Positions 6,496-12,733 of a DNA stretch of 13,206 nucleotides are shown here, piece after piece; positions within the stretch are counted from its first letter, which is position 1; each line of letters starts with the position of its first letter. The stretch is taken from positions 1 to 13,206 of the forward strand of contig CASDTD010000086.1 of NCBI GenBank assembly GCA_949283445.1, written 5' to 3'. This DNA comes from an uncultured Coriobacteriia bacterium (GTDB lineage: Bacteria > Actinomycetota > Coriobacteriia > Coriobacteriales > QAMH01). The notes under the pieces were generated by a model. That model did no database searches, was not told where the DNA came from, and saw only the letters and a list, made by a program, of their open reading frames with translations. A program made the translations under genes and the position numbers.

Positions 6496-8097
6496 ATGAT
6501 GCATGAAGAGGACAGCCGATCATCGGCTGAGGCGCAGGCGAGTCGGCCGAACCAGAAGGGCTTTCTCGCGCGCTTCATGCCCCTGTGGCCCTATGCCCTC
6601 GGCCTGGCCTGCGCCCGTACGGGGCTCGCCGTCGCCACATCCGGGAGCTACAAAAGTACCGACGACGGCGTTTTCTCTGATGGCTCGATGCTCGTGGCAC
6701 TCGTCCCGCTCGTCGTGCTCGGCATCGTCCTGTTCAAATCCGAGCGCACGTTCTCGCAGAAAACCGCCGGTGCCTTATGCTGCGCGGCGGCAATCGCGCA
6801 GACGTTGCTGCTCGTCGTCATGGGGCTCATGCGCCTGACCGACAACTGCACGTTCCCCCTGCGCTTCGCGCTGTCCGCGCTGTCGTCGTTTGCCACGCTC
6901 GTCGCCATGGGCTGCTGGCTGCGCGGCATGCGCAACTCCTGCATGGTCCCCGCTGCGGTCATGGTGTTTTCCGCGCTGTTCGCAAGCGAGATTCCCGTGT
7001 TCGCCACGACGTTGCTCCCCGACGGGGCGCGCTGCCTTGCCATAAGCCCCATAGTGGCATGCCAAGTGCTCTGCGCCCTCTGGGCCAGACGCGTCAAGGC
7101 GAAACCGGAAGACATCGAGGCGCCGAGACGTGCCGACGATTACTTCGCGTTCATGCGCGGCAACGCCGTCACCCGGCGCTTCCTGGTCTCTTGCGCCGTC
7201 GGCATCGCCACCATGTCGCTTGTCGTGGGCTTTTTGCGCGGGTTTCCCGACGGACAGCCCATACCGTTTCTCTTGACCACCCGCACCGCCGCGTTCGTTC
7301 TCGTCGAGCTGGTCTGCGTGCTGTTCGTAGTCTCCGTGCTACGCCAGCGTACACGCACGATGACGGTGGCCATCTGGGTGTTCGTGGAGCTTCTGGCGGC
7401 GCTGACCCTGGTGCTCTACACGGCGTTTCCCGGCCGCCTCGACATCGGCGCCGTCTCCATCGTGCTGCTCAGCGCCATCATGACAGCGTTCATGTGGTAC
7501 CTCGTCATCGCCTTCATGGCATCGGGCTGGCGCGAACCGTTCTACTACGCCATCTGCATCCTGTGCATATGGGTGTCCTCGCGCGCGATCGGGCGCTTCG
7601 TGCTCATCGGCGTGATGCCCATAGGCGGCGACCACCACTTCACAGGCTCGGTCATCAGCCTGCTGCTGCTCGTCTCGACCCAGCTCATCCTCGTCAAGCT
7701 GCTCGACGTCGCGCATTTCGCCAACAAAAGCGCCCATGCGACGCTGCCAGATGAGGCTGCGCCGCATTCGGCAGAAGGCAGCGATGACGCGGATGCGAAG
7801 GGCAGCTCGGCAATCGACAGGATACTCGGCCTGGACGACCGCTCCGCCGTGCGCGACGTCCAGCGCGCCGCGATGCAGCACCGCGCCGATACCATGGGCC
7901 GGCAGTTCCTGCTTTCGGAACGCGAGGTGGAAGTGCTCGCGCTCTATGCCTCGGGCATGACGCAGAAGCGCGTCGCCGAGACGCTGCACATCTCGACCAC
8001 CACGGCGCATACCCACATCGGGCGCATCTACAGCAAGACGGGTCTGCACTCGCGGCAGGAAATCATCGACTATCTGGAGCAGTACGCGGACAAGTAA
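6496..8097 (+). CDS. Membrane-embedded LuxR-family transcriptional regulator
   Basis: One-component regulator with a polytopic membrane domain joined to a DNA-binding domain. Of 533 residues, about 25-420 form some 11-12 hydrophobic helices, with pairs resembling a transporter-like fold. A charged Asp/Ala-rich linker (about 425-470) leads to the LuxR helix-turn-helix at 472-533, with LLSEREVEVLALYASGMTQKRVA and TTAHTHIGRIYSKTGL. No receiver domain is present. The start ATG 6496 (or the adjacent 6499) follows AGGAAG at 6481-6486. This architecture is characteristic of Eggerthellaceae, where such genes commonly flank molybdoenzyme or other catabolic operons; DadR of Eggerthella lenta, the regulator of dopamine dehydroxylase, is the known type example. 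Divergent placement suggests it controls the operon at 1667-6156. The ligand is unknown. Confidence 0.92.
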   Translation: MMHEEDSRSSAEAQASRPNQKGFLARFMPLWPYALGLACARTGLAVATSGSYKSTDDGVFSDGSMLVALVPLVVLGIVLFKSERTFSQKTAGALCCAAAIAQTLLLVVMGLMRLTDNCTFPLRFALSALSSFATLVAMGCWLRGMRNSCMVPAAVMVFSALFASEIPVFATTLLPDGARCLAISPIVACQVLCALWARRVKAKPEDIEAPRRADDYFAFMRGNAVTRRFLVSCAVGIATMSLVVGFLRGFPDGQPIPFLLTTRTAAFVLVELVCVLFVVSVLRQRTRTMTVAIWVFVELLAALTLVLYTAFPGRLDIGAVSIVLLSAIMTAFMWYLVIAFMASGWREPFYYAICILCIWVSSRAIGRFVLIGVMPIGGDHHFTGSVISLLLLVSTQLILVKLLDVAHFANKSAHATLPDEAAPHSAEGSDDADAKGSSAIDRILGLDDRSAVRDVQRAAMQHRADTMGRQFLLSEREVEVLALYASGMTQKRVAETLHISTTTAHTHIGRIYSKTGLHSRQEIIDYLEQYADK

Positions 8098-8140
8098 AGC
8101 GCAGGGCATCTCCGGTGCGCCGCACGAGTGCCTGACTCAA

Positions 8141-8200
8141 AACGACAAGTCTGCAGAAACGCGCTTAAAACCCACTGCTTTAAGCGCGAAACTGCAGAGT
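8141..8200. repeat. 60-bp palindromic intergenic repeat, copy 2
   Basis: Same length and start (AACGACAAG) as the element at 1502-1561. The inner stem is perfect: GCGCTTAAA (8161-8169) pairs with TTTAAGCGC (8179-8187), and C8160 with G8188. After an AAA/AAA internal loop the outer CTGCAG arms (8151-8156, 8192-8197) pair. The folded shape is therefore kept although the inner sequence differs from copy 1. It lies in the convergent gap between the LuxR regulator and the MFS gene, the same kind of position as copy 1. Confidence 0.65.
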
Positions 8201-8283
8201 AGCTGTCACAAGGCCGCCCCATCGTTGGCTGACAAAGCGGACATGACCACAGCATGTCGCCGAACCGATAAGTACGGTGAAAA

Positions 8284-10161
8284 TCAGCGTTCCGCCTGTT
8301 CCATGGAAGAGAGCTTGCCTACCACGTCGGCGCGGCTCAGCGTGCCCACGAGCTTGCCGTCGCGCAGCACGGGAACCTTCTTGACGCGCTTTTCCGCAAG
8401 CACTTTCATCGCGAGGTCGGCCTCATCGTCTTCCCCAACAGCGATGACGTCTTTCGTCGCAAGCTGCATGACACCGGCATCGAGCGCAACGCCGACGCGC
8501 TCTTGCAGGCTCTCGTCTTCGAGCAGGCGGTACCCTCCACCGCTTTCGCGCGACGACTCGTGACTTGACAAGAACTTGAGAATATCGCCGTCGGAAATGA
8601 AACCGACCACCTCGCCGCCCCCCGTGACGATGGGAAGGCCGCTCGTGCCCGTGCGCTTCATGCACTCGACCGCATCGCGCACGGTCGCTTCTGCGACAAG
8701 GCTTTCAGGCTGTTCGTTCATGAGGTCGCCCACGCGAACCTGCGCATCAGCCACCGTGCCGCTGGCTTCTGCAGCACCATCGTCTTTCTTGTCGCGCACG
8801 AAGAACAAGATGACGAGCACGATGACGAGCGCTAGGGAAGCGGCGCCAAGAAAGGCAATATGGCACCCCGCGTACGACTGCGCTGCAGCAGTCGATGCCT
8901 GGGGATCGGCCAGATACCACAACGCCGTGAGGCTCACGACGAACGCCGTGCCGAACGAAGCCCCCACCTGCTGAATCGTGGAGAGAATGGCGTTTCCATG
9001 AGCGACAGAGGAATTGGGAAGAGAGTTGATACCCCACGTGTTGAGCGGGGTGATGAGCGTCTGGAGACCGACGGCGAACACCGTATAGGACAGGCCGATG
9101 AGCACGATGGGCGTGTCTTCGGCGAACAAGTAGTAGCCAACACAACCGAGCAGCAACGCAAGGCCGCCGAAGATGGTGATGCCACGCACGCCGCGCTTGT
9201 CGAAGATGCGTCCGGAAACCACCGTGATAATGGCGCCAATCACCGCTCCGGGCAGCATGAGCAGGCCCGAAACCGTCGCCGATTCGCCGTGCGCATTCTG
9301 GATGTAGAGAGGCAGCAGCACGCTCGACCCGATGAGCAACGCTTCGAGGATCGCTGTGGCGATGACGGCGATCCTGAACTCACGCTGCACGAGCACACGC
9401 ATGCGCAAGATGGGATTGTCGAGCCTGAACTGACGGCGTGTGAAGATGACGAGAACGATGATGCCGACAGCCATCAGGGCGATGGAAATGGCGATAACCT
9501 CGGACGACGTGAACGTCGACAGGCCATAAAGCAGAGAGATCATGCCAACAAACAGCAAGATGACGGACGCGACGTTGAACGAGGCGACATCGAAACCCTC
9601 GAAGTTCTTGAGTGCGACGACGGCGCTGACGAGCACGCACAGCGCGAACCCCGAGACGAGCAGAAACAGCACGCGCCACCCGACGCTGTCCACGAGAACG
9701 CCGGAAATAGACGGCCCGATGGCGGGAGCGAATGCGATGATGAGGCTTGCCATGCCCATGGCAGCGCCGCGCTTCTCGCGTGGGAAGATGAGCACGAGCA
9801 TCGTGAACACCATCGGCATCATCACACCCGTAGCACTTGCCTGCAAAACACGTCCGAGCAACAGGAACGGGAACGCAGGCGCTGCCGCATTCAGCAAAGA
9901 CCCGCACGTGAACAGGGATATGGCGAAGATGAAGAGCTTGCGCGTGGGAAAACGACCGAGCAGAAACGCATTAAGCGGGATGATGACCGCCTCGACGAGC
10001 GAATAGGCGCTTGTGAGCCACTGCACCGTCGTTGCATCGACATGAAAATCCCGCATGATGGTGGGGAGCGCCGGCGTGAGCAGCGTCTGGTTGAACACTG
10101 CCAGAAACGCGCCGACAAGAAGTATCGCAACCATTGTCAACTGCTGTCGAGTAAGACCCAT
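8284..10161 (-). CDS. MFS exporter (DHA2/EmrB-like) with C-terminal CBS-domain pair
   Basis: Predicted proton-driven drug or metabolite exporter whose tail probably senses a nucleotide. Of 625 residues, about 1-465 are the transporter, with LTPALPTI at 28-35, an LLGRFPTRK loop at 67-75, GRVLQA at 103-108 and APAIGPSISG at 145-154, consistent with the 14-helix DHA2 group. A short charged linker leads to two CBS motifs, about 475-535 (VGDLMNEQPESLVAEATVRD, GLPIVTGGGEVVGFISDGDIL) and about 550-617 (VKKVPVLRDGKLVGTLSRADVV). ATG 10161 is chosen because AGGAGG ends six bases upstream; the in-frame TTG at 10167 overlaps that spacing. DHA2 transporters normally end at the last helix or a short tail, so the CBS pair is an unusual addition. 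The exported substrate is unknown. Confidence 0.92.
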   Translation of the reverse strand: MGLTRQQLTMVAILLVGAFLAVFNQTLLTPALPTIMRDFHVDATTVQWLTSAYSLVEAVIIPLNAFLLGRFPTRKLFIFAISLFTCGSLLNAAAPAFPFLLLGRVLQASATGVMMPMVFTMLVLIFPREKRGAAMGMASLIIAFAPAIGPSISGVLVDSVGWRVLFLLVSGFALCVLVSAVVALKNFEGFDVASFNVASVILLFVGMISLLYGLSTFTSSEVIAISIALMAVGIIVLVIFTRRQFRLDNPILRMRVLVQREFRIAVIATAILEALLIGSSVLLPLYIQNAHGESATVSGLLMLPGAVIGAIITVVSGRIFDKRGVRGITIFGGLALLLGCVGYYLFAEDTPIVLIGLSYTVFAVGLQTLITPLNTWGINSLPNSSVAHGNAILSTIQQVGASFGTAFVVSLTALWYLADPQASTAAAQSYAGCHIAFLGAASLALVIVLVILFFVRDKKDDGAAEASGTVADAQVRVGDLMNEQPESLVAEATVRDAVECMKRTGTSGLPIVTGGGEVVGFISDGDILKFLSSHESSRESGGGYRLLEDESLQERVGVALDAGVMQLATKDVIAVGEDDEADLAMKVLAEKRVKKVPVLRDGKLVGTLSRADVVGKLSSMEQAER

Positions 10162-10167
10162 ACACAA

Positions 10168-10173
10168 CCTCCT
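10168..10173 (-). promoter_or_regulatory. Consensus ribosome binding site of the MFS-CBS gene
   Basis: AGGAGG on the minus strand lies exactly six bases before ATG 10161. It decides the start against the TTG at 10167. Confidence 0.8.
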
Positions 10174-10211
10174 GCATGTTATTTCTGCGCCTTACGATGG
10201 CAACCCCCGCG

Positions 10212-10266
10212 CGAAAAAGAGCCGGATAAGAAACGGGCATTCCAACCCGTGCCTTATCCGGCTCTT
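10212..10266 (-). terminator. Strong intrinsic terminator between the lactonase and MFS-CBS genes
   Basis: The arms at 10217-10230 and 10253-10266 (AAGAGCCGGATAAG and its exact complement) form a perfect 14-bp stem. An inner ACGGG/CCCGT stem (10233-10237, 10246-10250) continues it. On the minus strand the stem runs into TTTTTCGC, so it terminates leftward transcription. It may end the lactonase message, about 140 bases past its stop, or act as an attenuator in the MFS leader, because a candidate promoter lies upstream of it. Confidence 0.8.
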
Positions 10267-10302
10267 CGTCTCTTGCGGGCGATTCGCCTCCGTGCATGAC
10301 AA

Positions 10303-10331
10303 TTTCTACCCAACGCACCTGGCAAAGTCAA
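10303..10331 (-). promoter_or_regulatory. Candidate promoter of the MFS-CBS gene
   Basis: Read on the minus strand: TTGACT (10331-10326), a 17-base spacer, then TAGAAA (10308-10303). The -35 box matches the consensus at 5 of 6 positions, the -10 box at 4 of 6. The predicted start near 10296 gives a leader of about 135 bases containing the terminator hairpin at 10217-10266. Confidence 0.4.
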
Positions 10332-10405
10332 CGGACGAGCGCCCACCTATCGGCAGACAGTGCACAATGATTTCGATAAAACAAGTAGAGAGACTCGACG
10401 GCAGG

Positions 10406-11398
10406 TCATGAGAAGGCAAACCCCGGATGAGCCGCAGCAAAACCACGGGTGACGAATATTGCCGCCAAACCAGTCTTCATATCAGCGCTGCACAGATACA
10501 GCTCGTCTGTGCCAGGTCGCAGTTGGGGATGCGTCGACATGAGCATGCGTCCTTCATCCCTGCCGGGAAGCAAAACCTGCCCAATTGGCATGCCATTGCG
10601 ATTGAAGACAAGGAACCTCCCCTGTCCGCACATGGCGACGTAGACGTTTCCGTCCACATCAATGCAGGCGGAATCCGCACCCTCAAGCCCCGTGAAATAG
10701 TAGGGCACATGAGAGGATGCGAACCGGGGGATATGGTGCTGCGCATCGATTTTGAAGTAGTGCAGTTTTCCTGCCCCGTATTCAGTAACCCACAAAGCAT
10801 CGCCTTGTGGGGAAAGAGCGATTCCATTCGTTCCCACCATGCCTGTCACGACGCATATCGGTTCGCGGCAATCTGGAGCGACATACCAGACACCGCCCGT
10901 CGGCTCGGCAGGAGACCCGCTCAGGTCGCTCAGGTAAAAGCCGCCCTCCACATCGAACACGAGGTCATCGAAATACTGCGTCGAGCTGACCGCGATTCTG
11001 TCGAGCACCTCCCCTTTCGGGGAGATGACGGCGACGAAGCTGCCCTCGCCAAAAACCACGCATGTGGCGAACAGACGTCCATCCCTGTGAAGCTTCACGG
11101 CAGATGGCTGCCATCCTTCAGGAAGCTGGCATACCAGCCTGACGCCGCTTGTCTGCATATCGAGCTCGTAAATGCGCCCCATAGGAGGATTGCAGAAATA
11201 CAGATTGCCCGCATGGTTGAACGCGAGCCCCTCGAGGATGTTCTTGCCAGCCGGCGCGTCATTCGGCAAATCGATGCGCGCGAACAGGCGCGCTTCGACA
11301 GTCGGCAAGGCGCGCTCCGCCGGCGGAATGGGGGCGAACGTGTCGCCCGTACGGTAGCTGAGCTTCGGCATCTCATCATCTGCCTTCGTCTGCGTCAT
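10406..11398 (-). CDS. drp35: Drp35-like lactonase, SMP-30/gluconolactonase family
   Basis: Predicted calcium-dependent lactone hydrolase with a six-bladed propeller fold, cytoplasmic (no signal peptide). The 330 residues closely match the 324-residue Drp35 of Staphylococcus aureus as I remember it, especially YYFTGLEGADSACIDVDGNVY, VFNRNGMPIGQ, LLPGRDEG and STHPQ. Probable metal and catalytic residues are Glu56 (ILEGLAF), Asp144/Asp145 (YFDDLVFD), Asn191 (GTNGIALS) and Asp242 (GADSACID). ATG 11398 is chosen because GAGGGGG (11409-11403) lies four bases upstream; the open frame begins at a GTG at 11428, which falls inside a palindrome and lacks a ribosome site. Drp35 is induced by cell-wall-active drugs in staphylococci. 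Here the next gene downstream is an exporter, which supports a stress-response role by context only. Confidence 0.87.
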   Translation of the reverse strand: MTQTKADDEMPKLSYRTGDTFAPIPPAERALPTVEARLFARIDLPNDAPAGKNILEGLAFNHAGNLYFCNPPMGRIYELDMQTSGVRLVCQLPEGWQPSAVKLHRDGRLFATCVVFGEGSFVAVISPKGEVLDRIAVSSTQYFDDLVFDVEGGFYLSDLSGSPAEPTGGVWYVAPDCREPICVVTGMVGTNGIALSPQGDALWVTEYGAGKLHYFKIDAQHHIPRFASSHVPYYFTGLEGADSACIDVDGNVYVAMCGQGRFLVFNRNGMPIGQVLLPGRDEGRMLMSTHPQLRPGTDELYLCSADMKTGLAAIFVTRGFAAAHPGFAFS

Positions 11399-11408
11399 GG
11401 TGCCCCCT

Positions 11409-11437
11409 CGTATAACGTAAACGTTCACCAGTATACG
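11409..11437. promoter_or_regulatory. Nested inverted repeats at the lactonase start, candidate operator
   Basis: CGTATA (11409-11414) pairs with TATACG (11432-11437). Inside lies AACGT-AA-ACGTT (11414-11425). The block directly abuts the lactonase ribosome site, and TATACT (11436-11431, minus strand) could be its -10 box, so a bound repressor would block transcription. The AACGT/ACGTT core recalls LacI- or TetR-type operators, but no such regulator gene is in the window. Confidence 0.4.
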
Positions 11438-11501
11438 ACTTCAGAGCGTTGGTTACGCATGTGCACAGCTCGGCATAATATCTGAACCTGCAGGAAAGGC
11501 A

Positions 11502-11530
11502 TCGTTTCGTGTTCACGCTCAGAGTACAAT
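11502..11530 (+). promoter_or_regulatory. Candidate promoter giving a leaderless methyltransferase mRNA
   Basis: TTCACG (11502-11507), 17-base spacer, TACAAT (11525-11530). The -10 box matches the consensus at 5 of 6 positions. The ATG begins six bases after it, exactly where transcription would start. No purine-rich ribosome site precedes the ATG. Confidence 0.4.
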
Positions 11531-11536
11531 ACGCCC

Positions 11537-12142
11537 ATGACCTTCAACATCCAACAACAGACCGTCTCGTATTACGACAAGCATGCCGAAGACTTCGTCG
11601 CCGACACGCTCGACGCAGACATGTCAGCGCAGCTCGCGCGTTTCCTCTTGCACATCCCAGCAGGTGGCTCTGTGCTCGACTGGGGATGCGGATCGGGACG
11701 CGATGCTAAGGCGATGGCCGACGCCGGCTTTGCCGTCACAGCCACCGACGCGTCTGATGCGCTGTGCGCCCACGCGCGTCAGCTCACCGGCTTACAGGTG
11801 CGACAGGAGCGCTTCCTCGAACTCGATGTCATCGACGAGTTCGACGGCATCTGGGCCTGTTCGAGCCTGCTGCACCTCACGCTCGACGAGCTGCCTCAGG
11901 CGTTCAAGCTGGCATACCGCGCCTTGAAACCGAACGGCGCTTTTTACGTCTCATTCAAATACGGCACGTATACCGGCATGCGCGGCGGTCGCTGGTTCAC
12001 CGACCTGGACGAAGCTGCGCTCAAGGCGCTTGTGCCAGAAAACCTCTCGGTCATCGACATCTGGACGAGCGCCGACGTACGTCCTGGCAGGCAAGGCGAG
12101 CGCTGGCTGAACGCGATCATGCGCAAGTCGAATCGGCCCTGA
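11537..12142 (+). CDS. Class I SAM-dependent methyltransferase
   Basis: Cytosolic methyltransferase of unknown substrate. The 201 residues contain the SAM-binding motif I VLDWGCGSGRD (46-56), an acidic motif II in VTATDASDALCAHAR, and a post-motif region FDGIWACSSLLHL typical of Methyltransf_11/25-type folds. RALKPNGAFYVSFKYG forms the later strand. The length is normal for a small stand-alone enzyme. The start is the first ATG in frame; no ribosome site precedes it, but a -10 box six bases upstream would make the mRNA leaderless. It is divergent from the lactonase gene and convergent with the acetyltransferase across a 50-bp gap. The motif set resembles small-molecule or TehB-like methyltransferases, but nothing fixes the substrate. 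Confidence 0.88.
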   Translation: MTFNIQQQTVSYYDKHAEDFVADTLDADMSAQLARFLLHIPAGGSVLDWGCGSGRDAKAMADAGFAVTATDASDALCAHARQLTGLQVRQERFLELDVIDEFDGIWACSSLLHLTLDELPQAFKLAYRALKPNGAFYVSFKYGTYTGMRGGRWFTDLDEAALKALVPENLSVIDIWTSADVRPGRQGERWLNAIMRKSNRP

Positions 12143-12192
12143 GAAGTTGGCGGCCGCCTTCGCGCCCGAGCATGCGTTTTCGACCACAGCCT

Positions 12193-12642
12193 CTAGCCTA
12201 CATGCTCCATATGCAGTATCGGATACGGAGCACCCTGCGCATCGAGCTCGGAGCGGCCCGTCACTTCAAAGCCCATGTGCTCGTAGAACCCCCGCGCCTG
12301 CGGGTTGTCCTCGTTGACGTCAACCTTGCGTACGCCCGCCTCGAGAACGCGCCTCATCAGCTGCGAGCCAATCCCGTGGCCTCGTTTGTCTGCAGCCACG
12401 AACAGCATCTCGAGCATCTCGCCGTCTTTGCCCATGAACGCGACTTCGTGCCCGCCCTCGTCGTAGGCAACCGTCAGCTCGGGCACGCCGCGCAGAGCCT
12501 CCGGAACGTGCGCGGCAATGGCGTCGATTTCTTCCGTCGAAAGGAAATGATGCGTCGCCTCGACCGTGGAGCGCCACACCTTCATGAGCTCGTCAACGAG
12601 CTCATCGGAACGATCTTCAGGGACGACTTTGGATACCTTCAT
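12193..12642 (-). CDS. GNAT acetyltransferase, YjaB-like
   Basis: Acetyl-CoA-dependent N-acetyltransferase. The 149 residues include the acetyl-CoA loop RGHGIG at 87-92, after strand EMLEMLFVAAD. The N-terminal VWRSTVEATHHFLS and the C-terminal DVNEDNPQARGFYEHMGFEVTGRSELDAQGAPYP resemble Escherichia coli YjaB as I remember it (VATHDFLS- and NEQN-QAVGFYKKVGF-type segments). YjaB acts on protein lysines; whether this one does is inference. ATG 12642 is the natural family start, though only a weak AGAG lies upstream. The gene is convergent with the methyltransferase and divergent from the AT-rich gene at 12734, and it is the last gene before base composition drops. Confidence 0.87.
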   Translation of the reverse strand: MKVSKVVPEDRSDELVDELMKVWRSTVEATHHFLSTEEIDAIAAHVPEALRGVPELTVAYDEGGHEVAFMGKDGEMLEMLFVAADKRGHGIGSQLMRRVLEAGVRKVDVNEDNPQARGFYEHMGFEVTGRSELDAQGAPYPILHMEHVG

Positions 12643-12689
12643 AAAATAGAATCTCTCAATAGCAATACGACATCGTCAAAACATGTGAC

Positions 12690-12695
12690 ATTATA
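12690..12695 (-). promoter_or_regulatory. Consensus -10 box upstream of the acetyltransferase
   Basis: TATAAT on the minus strand (12695-12690), about 48 bases before ATG 12642. The -35 region is poor (TGAAGC at 17-base spacing), so only the -10 box is persuasive. Confidence 0.3.
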
Positions 12696-12733
12696 AGCAA
12701 GAATATTGAATCGCTTCATTCTGGAGAGTTGCC

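Noticed and set aside
6179..6499. 106-residue open frame ending at the LuxR start (ATGA overlap)
   Set aside because: No ribosome site, no recognisable domain, and it covers the divergent promoter region including the palindrome. The overlap is probably chance.
8240..8258. GACAT/ATGTC inverted repeat near the MFS stop as its terminator
   Set aside because: The stem is only five bases with a nine-base loop, AT-containing, and has no T-tract; too weak to call.
10176..10202. TTGCCA-16-TAACAT as the MFS promoter
   Set aside because: Transcription would begin inside the AGGAGG ribosome site, destroying it. The upstream pair at 10303-10331 is more workable.
8860..10299. 479-residue open frame opposite the MFS gene, and 352 residues at 10427-11485 opposite the lactonase
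   Set aside because: Both are antisense to genes with strong family motifs. The first is an Asp/Glu/Arg/His-rich low-complexity product, typical of reading hydrophobic codons backwards.
9971..10318. Open frame through the MFS leader as a possible leader peptide
   Set aside because: It runs on through the ribosome site and deep into the MFS gene without a nearby stop, so it lacks the form of an attenuator leader peptide.
12143..12192. GGCGGCCGCC palindrome in the methyltransferase-acetyltransferase gap
   Set aside because: A ten-base self-complementary GC run with no loop and no T-tract; it cannot form a usable terminator hairpin by itself and such runs are expected in high-GC DNA.
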